DNA of 64,000 nucleotides from Cristatella mucedo (GCA_009760855.2 WPIO01000001.1:7373001-7437000), one strand, 5' to 3'; positions 9,641 through 28,352 are shown, numbered from the stretch's first letter. The notes: generated by a model from the letters alone, not told the origin. Numbers and translations: made by a program.

Positions 9641-10178
9641 ATCACTTTGCCTTGTACGAACCACTGACGAATTGGAAGAGTCTGAATGAATTTTGCCTCT
9701 GGTCTCGGAGATCACTTAATTCAGCTATTGAGGACAACATGACCCATCGTTATTTCTGACAAGTGGCTTTGATATCTCTTCTAGGTACTTAGCACTCCAT
9801 ACATCCTGCTGACCGTTAAGCAGCATTTTCTTCTACCTTGTCAGGAGAAGCATTATATAGAAGCCATAAGCCGACCTTAAGCTGCAAGCACTTTCCCATG
9901 GAGTGCTTTGGGATTAGCAACCAATCACTGGAAATTTGGACGAGGAGAGTGAGTTACTAGATGGCTCTGGGCCAAAATGCCCACGACTGAAATGTCATAC
10001 ATTCCTCTTGTCTTGCACGTGTAAAAAATCGGCAGCTAGTAGCACTTACCCACTTTGCAAGCACATTTTATGTTTGAGGCTCAACTGAAAGATTAATTTT
10101 ACTAGATGTGTACTGCAGCGTCGGATGAGTGTCATGTTTGGAAAGGAGCCCAACTCAAACGAGCATAAATAAAATAAA
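9641..10178. other. Stretch with nothing recognised
   Basis: No repeat family or exon supported by eye. Confidence 0.35.
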
Positions 10179-10325
10179 ATTGACTTACATAGCTCCCGAA
10201 GAGAACTTAGTCTCTATTCAGCGCTTCACATATGCAATGGGGCTCGAGCCCACGACCTCAGCCATCTAATACATTCACCTTGACCTTGGTCGGGGCGAGC
10301 ACCTGAACTACTCGGCCAAGCCAAT
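10179..10325 (-). mobile_element. SINE-B copy (long form)
   Basis: Minus strand: TTGGCCGAGTAGTTCAGGTG, the extra GGTGAATGTATTAGATGG segment, B box GTGGGCTCGAGCCCC and the LINE-L-type tail. Confidence 0.88.
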
Positions 10326-10385
10326 ATGAGTAATATGGAATCTGGCTCGGATTAGCTATCTTAGTAAATAAATAAATACATAAAT

Positions 10386-10551
10386 AGCTGATTCAACAGC
10401 CTCTTTTTGTATAGCGACAGAAGAGCCTTTACGGCTATCACCACTGCTTGCAGTGGCGATAAAGGATCGCCCACCGCAGGAATCAAACCCACGACCTCAG
10501 GACATCGGTCATGAAAGCAACCGCCTTACCTAGTGTGCCATCACGGCTCAC
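10386..10551 (-). mobile_element. SINE-A copy, full length
   Basis: Minus strand: TGAGCCGTGATGGCACAC head, GGTTGCTTTCATGACC anticodon-arm-like segment, B box GTGGGTTTGATTCC, conserved body and GAATCAGCT end. One of the best-preserved copies. Confidence 0.92.
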
Positions 10552-10953
10552 TAGTACGAGGTGATGGCTCGGTTCATCAAGGGGTCTATCAGCCCTATAC
10601 GTTTTAGCAGGACTGAAGTGTATGGCAACGGAGCTGAATCGCTAGTTCATTACCTTCATGTCACATTAGCAATGGCTAAAGTAAAGAAATAATCGATAGC
10701 TCCAGTGATAACTTGCTTGACTTCAGGCCTCTGGATAAAAGCGCATTTCATAGGCTCTTGCCTACTATGGTAGAGATAACGCATTAGGCCGGTAAAGTGG
10801 AAGAATGACAGATGAAATCTGGTCTTTCAGTGCCAACCCAAAGCATCTGCAGATGAGGGGGGTATTCAGCAAACCATATAAGGGGCATATTTGCCACGTT
10901 AACTACACCAAATCACTAACCGTTTGCCATGGGTTCGGCAGTGGAAAAAAAAA

Positions 10954-11000
10954 TATATATATATATATCCGATATGTATTATTATGTATTATATATATAT
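10954..11000. repeat. (AT)n microsatellite, interrupted
   Basis: AT runs at the 3' end of the SINE-B fragment that starts at 11001. Confidence 0.9.
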
Positions 11001-11100
11001 AATTCGTTTTTATAGCACCCTAAGAGAACTTAATCTATACCCACGTGCATCACATACGTCGCAGGTCTCGAGCCAACTACCTCGGTCTTCAAAGGATCAG
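11001..11100 (-). mobile_element. SINE-B copy, head truncated
   Basis: Minus strand: B-box region and tail (GATTAAGTTCTCTTAGGGTG, CTATAAAAACGAATT) are present. The A-box side is lost near the large AT array. Confidence 0.75.
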
Positions 11101-11106
11101 AGCATG

Positions 11107-17989
<6,883 letters not shown>

Positions 17990-18142
17990 GGTATAGAGAA
18001 GCAACAAGCCAAGCGAGCTCTACCGCCGGCGTCAATGACACAGCTGGGGGCGGCCACACTAGCTAGGGCAATATTGCCACGGTCACATGCTGTGGCGATA
18101 TAACGAGCACCGTGGCACATGAGCGCAACGCACAACTACCGT

Positions 18143-18600
18143 TAATGTAATGTAATGTAATGTAATGTATCTCCGTCAGTAACTCCACAAAGTCATAAAG
18201 ACCTTGTGGGTGTTACGCTGGAGAGTTTTGTATAGCGAACTCACAGCCTAAGCGGCTTTCGGTACGCATTCGGTAGCCAACAGACTTCGTCTCACGCAAC
18301 AAAGAGAAAGTGGGAAGCATAGCAGAGTTAGGAGAGCAGTTGAGGTAGTGAGTAGCATAGAAGTAGCAGTTCAGGACCGCTGAAAAAGATGTGCCATAGT
18401 CGGCAGTTGGAGAGTAGATGTCGTTGCGTAAGAATTGTGGAAGCGAGTTCCACAGTCTAGGACCTGCAGAGCTAAAGCTTCTGTCGCCAACTGTCTTCAA
18501 ATGGAGGAACGGGACAGCTAATTTATTGTCCACACAGGACCTGAGGGCGCGATCAGGCTGAAACTGATGCAGCAGTTAACTCCCTATTGCCGCGCGATAG
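18143..18600 (-). mobile_element. LINE-R 3' end with (TAATG)n tail
   Basis: Minus strand: end of the RT ORF (MDNKLAVPFLHLKTVGDRSF, RLWNSLPQFLRNDIYSP) and 3' UTR. It terminates in five TAATG units (18143-18166), the family's simple tail. It lies just upstream of the TRAPPC3 5' end. Confidence 0.88.
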
Positions 18601-20922
18601 ATGCCCCTGTGGGTGGGTGACCTGCGGCTGTAGTACTGGCAGTAGAACTGATGGTCTAAGCTAGCCAGTGCGAGGGAATTGACGATCGTTGACCCATAGA
18701 AAGGTTAGAGGATATTAATAGCAACTGGGAGGCAGCGATATTTCGCTGGGGTACGCGATAGCAGAGTTTGAAGCGCCAACTCGGCCTCCGTGCACCAAAC
18801 CCCATCGGCTGCAATGCCAGATATTTCTCGTGCGTGCGTGCGTGCAGGCTCACTTTTATAGCACAAACCACAGGAGCAACACTCGTGTACCGTACAGCAG
18901 CTTGTCTTTTTTCGAAAGTTATACGCAAGGCCTTGCGTATAACTAACTGCTATTCAACTGTTATACTAACTTAATTATAACCTAAAACTAAAGCTGCAGC
19001 AGCAACTCCTTAGAGATGACAAAGGCCGGTGCGGTGGCAACGTAAAAAGAACCTATGTGCGACTGCTGAGGCGCAGCCAAACATGGCCGGTAAACGTGCC
19101 TGCTTTAATGAACTTCTCAATTCGAGACGTCGACATGAACCCCCTGAGAGACCTGAGGAACTTCTTTTGGAATGGCCAGCCAAAGTTCGGTCTCAAATTG
19201 CATTCACTGCTCATGCCATTATCCTACAGGAGTATAAATATATGTATACCTCTTATAAGGAAATTTGGGCCTGTTGTACAGTTTTTTGTGCTTGGAAATA
19301 ACGAGCCTGCCTATGCAGTCTTTTTCTCTCCGTACCCTGACTGTTCAGAGTATGTACATGGTTGAGATATTCGCCAAAGTGGTTAATTCTGATGCTCATT
19401 TTATAGACGCACGGCTTTTTTTTAGCTGCCGTTGAAGGGATTCCGTACCCTCTTGAAGTTAGTTCAAAAAGGTCAGGTGGGTCTTGACAGACTTGTAAAA
19501 TGTGCTCCAGCCGCACAATGATTGTGAAAGAGTTTCCGACGTCGTGAAAAGCCGCCTCGATTTTTTGAATGAGCAGATCGTTCCTAATTTTTTTGGTTGG
19601 GCGCAGGTTTGGTCCCTATGGAATCGGGTCTGAATAAGCGCTTCGGGACATTCCCTGCGTATCACCGAACCCACATCTCATCTGACAGCACACCCGGCAA
19701 AAGGCTGCAGAATGTTGTACTGCCGTAGGAAATCATTGCAGCACATATATGTCACATGGAGTATCAATGCAGTGATCTGGGACAGTTTGATAACCGCCCC
19801 CTGCAAAGAGACTCTTTGTTGCGTCGCTATCAAAAGACATTTGCTGACTAAGGCACTGCATGGCTCGCTTTCAAGTACGCTTTTTTTAGTGGCGGCCGGA
19901 GCCCAATGGCAATCGGGTTGTTTTTATGGGAGCTCGTGCGGCTTGTTTTTATAAAAAAAGTCTCAATAAAGGCTCGTGATATCCTTTAAGTCTGCAGGCG
20001 ATCAATGACGTCAGCTTGAATTGATCGAGGCAAAAATATGCTAACCATTACAGGTTATAGCTCTTTCTCTAGAGCAAAAGCATGACACCGACAATGAAAT
20101 ATGCTCTAGAAATCTCAGACAATGTTAGCGGTAGTGACTGCATTGAACTGACTCACGTTAGCGGCAGTGACAGCGTCGGACTGACTTACGTGCCCGTTTG
20201 GTCAGCTCGGCAACTGTCGCGATCTGCGGCTCCAATCCCGTCATAAATCTAGTCCTGGTGGATAGGCAGTCCAGAGACAAAGCTCCCACTTTCAAATGTT
20301 CTTATTTCTACGTGTGAGGGGGCACAAGCATGCAACGTCGCGAGCCTCCTAAAGTATTTATTATAATTATCATTATTGAATCAGCTGATTGTATTGCTTT
20401 ACCCACGCTGCGCGTAAAGCAGCATTTCCAGCCAACGCCGAGGCTGCGAATCAAGAAAATCGCCAGACCCTAACCTCGTGGAGCAGACGATAGCTACGGC
20501 GGTGGCGGTGCCATGGCGCCGGTGTCTGCTGCCTGCTCGGTGCACGGGACTTCGAGCCGTTGCCTGAGCAGGCAATGCTGAAATTTTTTTTAAACAAAGC
20601 CTCTTCACCCGAAAGCTATTACAATTTAAGGACACCAGTTTTTTAATAGCAGTCAACTCTGGCCACACTCAGCGTTGCAGCATCGCAGCGTTGACTTTGG
20701 AGGAGCTTGGCGCGCTCGCTCGATAGCGAGCGGAGGACGTTCCAGAGGATTACCGCTGAGCGGTACTCTCACATCTGTCACACTTCCCGCTGAGGCTTCT
20801 CAGTAGAAGTACGAGTATGTTGTACTTGATAGCTCAGCGATGTTGCAGTGAGACGGCTGCCAATGATACTTGGCGACTTTATAAGCGCTCACAATATTCT
20901 GCTGTTGTAACCAGTTTTTTAA
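18601..20922. other. 2.3-kb stretch without recognised genes
   Basis: A plus frame at 19057-19365 is open for about 100 codons (includes LRDLRNFFWNGQPKFGLKL) but matches nothing I know. A roughly 34-bp unit beginning GTTAGCGG is tandemly duplicated at 20127-20190. A SINE-A-like GAATCAGCTGA end occurs near 20378. Confidence 0.35.
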
Positions 20923-21090
20923 TGGCTAATGATGCTGTTTGACGGCATCGCGGTAAGGTGTTCACTCTTTACGACCAAGGTTCGCGGGTTCGAATCCTGC
21001 AGTGAGCGATCATTTATTTGCCAATTGCAAGCGGTGGTGATAGCTGTTAAGGCTCTCCTGCCGCTATACAAATGAGGCTGTTGAATCAGT
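20923..21090 (+). mobile_element. SINE-A copy
   Basis: CGGTAAGGTGTTCACTCTTTACGACC-type head (split here), B box GCGGGTTCGAATCC, body GCAAGCGGTGGTGATAGC, and tail CCGCTATACAAATGAGGC ... TTGAATCAG. Confidence 0.9.
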
Positions 21091-21159
21091 TATAATTGAT
21101 GGCCGCCTAGCCTAGCCTTGGCCGCTTGTTTTTCGCCTTCTTGCAGAAGTACTCGCTCG

Positions 21160-22010
21160 AATGAGAGAGAGCATAGAGAACAGAGGGAGACGAGACGGAG
21201 ACGAGATGGAGACGAGAGACGGAGACGGAGACGGAGACGGAGACGGAGATGGAGACGAGACAGAGACGGAGACGAGAGACGAGACAGAGACGGAGACGAG
21301 AGACGAGAGATGGAGACGAGAGACGGAGACGGAGACGGAGACGGAGACGGAGACGGAGACGAGAGACGGAGACGAGAGACGAGAGACGGAGACGAGAGAC
21401 GGAGACGAGACGAGACGGAGACGAGACGGAGACGAGAGACGGAGACGAGAGACGGAGACGAGAAACGGAGACGAGAGACGGAGACGAGAGACGGAGACGG
21501 AGACGAGACGGAGACGAGAGACGAGAGACGGAGACGAGAGACGAGAGACGAGAGACGAGAGACGAGAGACGAGAGACGAGAGACGAGAGACGAGAGACGA
21601 GAGACGAGAGACGAGACGGAGACGAGAGACGGAGACGAGAGACGGAGACGAGAGACGGAGACGAGAGACGGAGATGAGACGGAGACGAGAGACGGAGACG
21701 AGAGACGGAGACGGAGACGAGACGGAGACGAGAGACGAGAGACGAGAGACGAGAGACGAGAGACGAGAGACGAGAGACGAGAGACGAGAGACGAGAGACG
21801 AGAGACGAGAGACGAGAGACGAGAGACGAGAGACGAGAGAGAGACGAGAGACGAGAGACGAGAGACGAGAGACGAGAGACGAGAGACGAGAGACGAGAGA
21901 CGAGAGACGAGACGGAGACAAGAGACGGAGACGAGAGACGAGAGACGAGAGACGAGACGGAGACAAGAGACGGAGACGAGAGACGGAGACGAGAGACGGA
22001 GACGGAGTGC
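21160..22010. repeat. Complex minisatellite of 6-bp CGGAGA and 7-bp CGAGAGA units
   Basis: About 850 bases consist almost only of G, A and C on the plus strand, alternating hexamer and heptamer blocks. Several frames on both strands are stop-free, so the long frames read here (arginine/glutamate/threonine or serine/leucine repeats) are artefacts, not genes. Confidence 0.97.
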
Positions 22011-23164
22011 AGCAGTGCAGCGCGCCGTCACTGGCTGCGCTCGCGAGTCGCCAACGCACCGAGCGGTCGAGTCTGAGCGGCGCTCGCCTACGCGCGCGCG
22101 TGCGCCTCCGAGCTCGATTTAGCTCGCTGAAAATCGAGCTGCCTTTTGCCGCCATTAGTGCCGCATTCGCCGACTGCAAATTCGATCAATCCCAGGGGCG
22201 CTGAAATGTCCGTCGCGCACCTGCCGGCGGCGAGGTCGGGCTGCGAGCGTGACCTCGCCGCCGGCAGGTGCGCTGCGCTCGCCGTGGGGCCGGCCGGCAG
22301 GCCGGACGGACGGACGCCCGACATTAATCGCCCTCGCCGGCATAAAACGCGGCGCCAGTGAAATTAGCAGGTGCCGCGGTCCGATGCGAAGCGTTGTAAT
22401 TTAGCCGACGGCCAGGCGATGTGCGCATACTGCCCGGGGGGGGGGCGGCTATTTTGACTGTCAGTCTGCCGGACCGGCGCCGATAGCGCAACAGCGGGAA
22501 AGCTTGGCCAGCTGCCCGGCTGCCCGCTACACGTTCCGCAGATGCCGCGCGTCTAGGTAATCGAGGCGCGTGTTAACCTGCACTTGCCTAATACAGCCAG
22601 CGGGCAGAGCCACGTGCTCCGAGGGAGAAGTCGAGCGCGCCGCCAGCGGCGCGCTCGATATGGGGCGACGCCGGACTCGGCGCTGTGCTCTGTTCGGCAG
22701 TGAGAACATCATGGTCACGTGCTGCTGATAATAATTTACAGGATGGCCCTGATTACCCACGCGAGTCTTAAACTTAAAAGTGCACCTGCAGTAGCGGCGA
22801 GCGTGCCCGAGTGCGAGCAAATAATATTTAGTTCGTGCAGGCGTCATTCCTCCCGTATAAATAGCGCGACGAAAAAAACTGCATTGCGCCGGTACGAGGT
22901 TCCGTGCGAGCTCATTCGAGCAGTGTCTTTTCTGGGTCTGGCGGGGCTTAGGGAAAAGGGGGGTAAACCGCCAAACGTCTCCGCGCCGGACGACCGGCAG
23001 CCTTGCCGCCTTTTCAAAGCGAGGCGGTCGGAGCTTCCTTCTCTCAGTCCAGCGCCGCCGCTGCCGCTCGCGGCGGCAGCGGCGGAGCCGAGGGCCGCAG
23101 GGGAGGCAGGGGAAGCAGGGAAGGCGCCTTCTCCCGCTATAGTGGAGCAGCGAGCGACCCGGGC
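22011..23164. other. GC-rich CpG-dense stretch
   Basis: High CpG content, a perfect 23-bp inverted repeat (22215-22273) and a TATA-like TATAAATA at 22857-22864 suggest a promoter-type island. No exon was identified. Confidence 0.35.
22215..22273. repeat. Perfect 23-bp inverted repeat with 13-bp loop
   Basis: Positions 22215-22237 (GCGCACCTGCCGGCGGCGAG...) and 22251-22273 are exact reverse complements. They would form a very stable GC hairpin. Confidence 0.9.
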
Positions 23165-23628
23165 CGCTCCCTCCGCTCCCTCCGCTCCCTCCGCTCCCTC
23201 CGCTCCCTCCGCTCCCTCCGCTCCCTCCGCTCCCTCCGCTCCCTCCGCTCCCTCCGCTCCCTCCGCTCCCTCCGCTCCCTCCGCTCCCTCCGCTCCCTCC
23301 GCTCCCTCCGCTCCCTCCGCCCCCCCCTCCCTCCGCTCCCTCCCTCCGCTCCCTCCGCTCCCTCCGCTCCCTCCGCCCTCCGCTCCCTCCGCTCCCTCCG
23401 CTCCCTCCGCTCCCTCCGCTCCCTCCGCTCCCTCCGCTCCCTCCGCTCCCTCCGCTCCCTCCGCTCCCTCCGCTCCCTCCGCTCCCTCCGCTCCCTCCGC
23501 TCCCTCCGCTCCCTCCGCTCCCTCCGCTCCCTCCGCTCCCTCCGCTCCCTCCGCTCCCTCCGCTCCCTCCGCTCCCTCCGCTCCCTCCGCTCCCTCCGCT
23601 CCCTCCGCTCCCTCCGCTCCCTCCGAGC
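23165..23628. repeat. Nonamer array (CTCCCTCCG)n, about 50 copies
   Basis: Near-perfect 9-bp tandem repeats with an irregular patch at 23318-23380. The minus strand (CGGAGGGAG) is G-rich. Because 9 is a multiple of 3, frames stay open on both strands and give false tripeptide-repeat proteins. Confidence 0.98.
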
Positions 23629-25869
23629 CCGAGAGGCTGTGCGCTGTGGTTTGTCCTTGCTTCTGGGCTCTGCCACCCCCCCCGCATGCAGACCTGGCGG
23701 CCCCCTAAAATGAACATCTTGCAGGTCTTGCCCGGCCTACCAAGAACTCTTACCTGTCTCGCACCCCTCTAGATAAAAAGGCTGGCTCCGCCTCTGCTCG
23801 GCGGGCTATCGCAGTGGCGCCGCGACAACCGAGCCGTCAAGTCGGCGACATTATGTAGATAAATTCACTTCCGAACGAGCATTTCGGAGAGCAACCTTGG
23901 AAGGGGAAGTCTTTAGAGAACAATACTTTTGCGCCGACTTCGACTGCGTCCATTGTCGCGCGCACTCGCCAGTCGCCATCCGCCAAGTAGTGGACGCAGT
24001 GGCAGCCGCGCCCTCAGACGCTTTTGCCGCCCAGCCCTGCCCTGTCCAGCCCAGCCTAACCCAGCCCAGCTCTGCACCGCCACCTCCCTCGCAGACGCCT
24101 CGACCGCTTCCTCTGACCGCTGCAACGGCACTCGTGCCTGCGACGTAGACCGAGAGTATTCGCCTTGTCAAAGCCTCCCTTGCACCGAGGGTCAACCGAA
24201 AGCGCGAGACCCGAGAGCGACGCTCCGAGCGGACACGTCGTTGCACATCCGTATCGGGTCGGCTGCTGCAGGAGTGCTGACAGCGCGGCGCCGCGAGCGC
24301 GTGCGCGCCAAGCGGGTGCGAGCCTGACGGCTGGTGGTTGGCTCGGCTCCGCGTGCTGACCGAGAGACGCTGACTGGCGAAGTCGAGGCCGCGTAGGCGA
24401 ATCGACGACTCGGAGTGAAGCGTGACAGTGAGTAACGGCGCCAGACAAGGTCGCCGTGCAACTCACTGCGCCTGTACGCGCTGGTGCGCGGCCAACTGCT
24501 TCCGAACGGCTCTCCGGTATCGTTGCCATTAGGCTCTAAAAGAAGAGCGCTGATGGCGAAACAAGATGGCGAGGCATCGGCAGTCTCGTTTCGTTTTTCC
24601 GCGTATGCACGCCGCAACGCCGCAGCTGTTTCGCGAACGCTCGCCCGCCGCGGACGCAATTATCTTGCCAGACATCCAGGGCTAGCTTTGAGTAGCTACG
24701 TGCGGTCGACTCCAGTTCCTCGCATTGGCTTCGGAAAACCTAACCCGCTGTAACTGCGAAAACCGCAGTTGCGTAAGCTCTGTCGCCGTTCCCGTTAACG
24801 GATTAACGCCAGCAGCTGCCGTAGCATGCCGAGCGGCGAGCTCTCTTGCAGGCTCTGGCTGAGATCGCGTAGCAAAAATGAGCGCTTGCGCGCGCTCGCT
24901 CGTCTGACCGCCGGGTGTTTGTCGTACAAATGCCGGGCAGCCGACGTCAGCTTAGCCTCTCGTCAGGCGCTTCTGCTTGAAGAGTCGTGATTTGTCCGGT
25001 GTTTCGAGGACGCCAATTTAATGCCTGCTAAACTTTCGGCCGCGTTTGCACAGGCGGTCGGGGCGGAGCCACAAACGGAGGTAAACGTTACTGCTGGTAA
25101 ACTGTCGGTCTACCGTAGAAGCCGCTACCCGATGTCCCGCGCTTTCCATGACGTTCCATTTCGCGACTGTTTAGGCCCTCGGCTGGAGCATGGGGAATCG
25201 CTTAGTGAACGAGCGCCGATTGACGCTAGTTAAAAGCTGCGAAATTTTCAGTAGTAACACACTGGCTCCCCGGAGGCATTTACATGCGGCGGTCTCCATT
25301 TGGTGGACGTAGAGGATAGCCGTCGCTTTTGGATTAGAAGTGGGCTCGCTCGCCCGTCGGAGGCGTTCGCGGAGCGCGAATCTGGGACAATCGGGTTAGC
25401 CGAGCGGCCGTCTGTTTTAGAGTTCGCGCGCCGACGGCTGCGGCAGCCGGCTGCGCGCAGGTGTGAATAAGGCAACGACTTCTAGAGCCGAGGCAATGAT
25501 TGCACCTGTCGCCGTCCAAAACAGCAAGAGCATGATACCGGGGTCAAGTGAGGTCTCCGGACAAAGTACAGAAAGCCTTCAGAAGGGGATGTTCGGTCGA
25601 AGAGCTTCAGCCGTTCTGCTATTGCCAAGATTTTCAAAAGTAAAAACAAGTGGCAGGAACATTCTGAGATGAGATGTGACCGGAAATTGGCCCTTAACGC
25701 TGCCTTGTTTGCAAATAGGTGTGACCTTGGCGTCCAAGTTCATTTTGGAATAGCATTCAAATTAATGCAGGCCCCAATGACTACAACGTCGCAATTAACG
25801 ATGGCCGGTCGCTGTCAAAAGCGAAAGGTCTTTCAGCCGAAGATAAAATCGACGACTAAATGAACTTAC
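23629..25869. other. CpG-rich stretch without an assigned gene
   Basis: It contains donor-like sites on the minus strand (ACAG/GTAAGA at about 23753; GCGCA/GTGAGT near 24464). The cytosine-rich block at 24020-24090 is imperfectly repetitive (CCCAGCC). I cannot assemble a coding sequence. Confidence 0.3.
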
Positions 25870-25958
25870 TTGCACAGCCTGACTCGTGAAATTTGCCAAA
25901 AAGCGTGAGAATTTGTTGACGAGACTCAGATAGCTTATCCAAGGTGGTCGCTTGTAGC
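25870..25958 (-). CDS. Candidate internal exon of an unidentified minus-strand gene
   Basis: 89 bases between acceptor CCGCGCACCCCAG and donor GTGCAA/GTAAGT. The phase-2 entry and phase-1 exit leave one open frame of 29 codons: LQATTLDKLSESRQQILTLF, then GKFHESGCA. Composition suggests an amphipathic or coiled-coil helix. Both splice sites are near consensus and the other two frames are not both open. Partner exons were not found and the family is not recognised. The CpG-rich region at 23.6-25.5 kb lies downstream on this strand. Confidence 0.4.
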
Positions 25959-26462
25959 CTGGGGTGCGCGGCAGATAAATTATTTGCGTGCGGCATCACT
26001 TATTTCGCATATTCAAGTATATTTTTCTCTATGCTTTTTTAATTATTTCTACTTGAAAAATCCGTGAGTGTAATGAATATAAGTCGGAGGGAACAAGCTC
26101 GGACCTCTGTGCAACAGTAATGACTCCGACCTTTGCTTTATCTACAAGGCAGCGAGTTTCCGAGCATTGAACACGTATGAGCTTCTCAATGCTATGTAGA
26201 ATAGTACCGCGGCAAACTGCCCGTCGACGACCAAAGTGCAGCCCTTTGATGACGTTGGGCAGCTCATTGGCACACTTTAGGGAAGTGCAAGGTTTGCACA
26301 CGACTTTTGAACTTTACAGCATAAACCTTTTGTTTAAACTCCTTGTAGATATCCGCGTCCTTTTTGGAAAGCGGAGTGAGAGCTCATGGCCAGGCAAAAA
26401 GAAGAACTGGTTGGATATTTCATCCTGCCGAGGATCCAGGTCAATGCAAAGCCTTGACCTGG
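25959..26462. other. Stretch with one open minus frame, unassigned
   Basis: Minus-strand 26301-26029 is open for 90 codons (contains LIRVQCSETRCLVDKAKVG). No homologue is recognised and no splice pair is convincing. Confidence 0.3.
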
Positions 26463-26613
26463 ATCCTAGTTTTGGTGTAGGATGCTCGCAGTTCACGACC
26501 CAGGTCGTGGGTTCGAATCCTGCATTGGGCGATACTTTATGGCTCACTGCAAGCGGGCGTGATAGCCGTAAAGTCTCGTCTGCCGCTATAAAAACGAGGC
26601 AGTTGACGCAGCT
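26463..26613 (+). mobile_element. SINE-A copy, head diverged
   Basis: TTCACGACCCAGGTCG, B box GTGGGTTCGAATCC, body CTGCAAGCGGGCGTGATAG and tail TGCCGCTATAAAAACGAGG. Confidence 0.85.
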
Positions 26614-26615
26614 AA

Positions 26616-27107
26616 TAACTTTTTTAACTTAACTTTGGCTTCTTCAGCTGGCTTAGTGGCGTCGATTATGCAGCCATTGCATCGTGGTCAATAAAGCATC
26701 TGCACTGTGAAAAGCAATGTAACGCGATGCTGCATATCATTATTCATCAAACAAGCGAAATTTCGCCTTATTGCACAAGAATAGTAACATCAAAGAAGCA
26801 ACGGTCGAGAAGAGGGATAGGCACTGCAAGTTAGGCCAGTGAGATATCGCCGTCGAAGGATGCAACTCATTGGTAAACATCCGCCAGGCCATTCACTGGT
26901 CGCCAGCAATTTGGGCAGACATGAATTTATCTCCTCGTTAGGAAATGCTACAAGAAGTCTTCCATACTTCCAGAGGCTGGTGTAGGGAAATTTCTGCGAC
27001 TGCAGAAGCAGACGTTTACAATTGTATACGGTTAGCGGAACAACAATTCTCATCTACAAGTAGTTGTAAGAACAGTCATTAAGTAGAATGAAAATGACAT
27101 TTCTTTT
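26616..27107. other. Stretch with nothing recognised
   Basis: No repeat family or exon supported. Confidence 0.35.
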
Positions 27108-28352
27108 AATGTAATGTATTTCCGTCTGTAACTCCACAAAGTCATAAAGACCATGTGGGTGTTACGCAGGAGAGTTTTGTATAGCGAACTCACAGCCTAA
27201 GCGGCTTTCGGTACGCATTCGGTAGCCAACAGACTTTGTCTCACGCAACAAAGAAAAAGTTGGAAGCATAGCAGATTCAGGAGAGCAGTAAAGGTAGTGA
27301 GTAGCATAGAAGTAGCAGCTCAGGACTGCTGAAAAGGATGTGCCATAGTCGGCAGTAGGAGAGTAGTTGTCGTTGCGTAAGAATTGTGGAAGCAAGTTCC
27401 ACAGTCTAGGAACTGCAGTGCTAAAGCTTCTATCGCCAACGGTCTTAAAGCGGAGGAATGGGACAGCTAATTTATTGTCCACAGAGGACCGGAGGGCGCG
27501 AACAGGCTGAAACTGATGCAGCAGTTCAGCTGGGTACGAAGGAGCCAAGCCGTGGCGGGCCTTGTGGGTCAGTGTAAGAACTTTGCTCTGTATCCGTTGC
27601 TCAACCGGCAACCATCTTTGCTCTTTTAGCAAAGGAGACACGTGCTCAAACCGCTGGGACTTGAAGGCTAGCCTTGCAGCCATGTTCATAGTCAGCTGCA
27701 GTGGCCTAACAGCTTTCTTTGGCAGCCCAGCCAAAAGGGAATTATAATAATCAAGCCGAGACAGAACCAAGGAGCTAGTTACATTTTTTACAAGCCATTG
27801 TGGGAGAGAGCTCCTAATCTTGGATAGGGATCGGATGTGATGGCTAGCTGTAGAAGCAGACTTCTGAATGAAGCTTTTGAAATTGAGGCAGCTGTCGAAA
27901 ACGGCACCTAAATTTCGAGCACGTGGTGATGGTCGCACAACAGCATCACCTATTAGGAGAGAAAAGCCTTTTAATCCAGCCACACGCTATTGGGTGTCCT
28001 ATGAGCAGCATTTCGGTTTTATCATCACTTAATTTCAGGAAGTTTTCCGACATCCAGGATCGAATATCGGCAAGGCAAGCATTCAGTTTCTCAGTTGCCG
28101 CAGCAGATTCCGACGGTTTGAATGACAAATACAACTGAGTATCGTCAGCATAGAAGTGATATCCTATTCCATGGGCCTTAATCACTTTTCCCAGAGGTTG
28201 TGTGTAAATGGAGAACAGCAAGGGACCGAGTACAGACCCTTGAGGGACTCCACAGGTGACCCTTCTCGTGTGTGAGACCTGACCCCCACACGACACGGAT
28301 TGAACACGATCAGACAAGTATGGTTTTAGTTTGAGATGCTGCGTCAACCGAA
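27108..28352 (-). mobile_element. LINE-R, 1.25-kb copy with intact RT catalytic box
   Basis: Minus-strand frames read [16 protein letters not shown], then [12 protein letters not shown] (catalytic YADD at 28152-28141), then [20 protein letters not shown]. After one frameshift near 27960 they continue as a 273-codon C-terminal block (RARNLGAVFDSCLNFKSF, KIRSSLPQW). The 3' UTR ends at TGTAATGTATT. This is the best-preserved LINE-R segment. It belongs with L2/CR1-type non-LTR elements by motif style and is 5'-truncated at about 28352. Confidence 0.92.

Noticed and set aside
21090-22204. Very long open frames (300-355 codons) of Arg/Glu/Thr or Ser/Leu repeats
   Set aside because: They lie in a 6/7-bp minisatellite that lacks stops in several frames on both strands. 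There is no domain, start context or splice support.
22527-23717. Frames of 180-396 codons rich in Gly-Ser-Gly, Ala-Pro-Ser or Arg-Glu-Arg
   Set aside because: Produced by the 9-bp array CTCCCTCCG, which is open in both directions because 9 is a multiple of 3.
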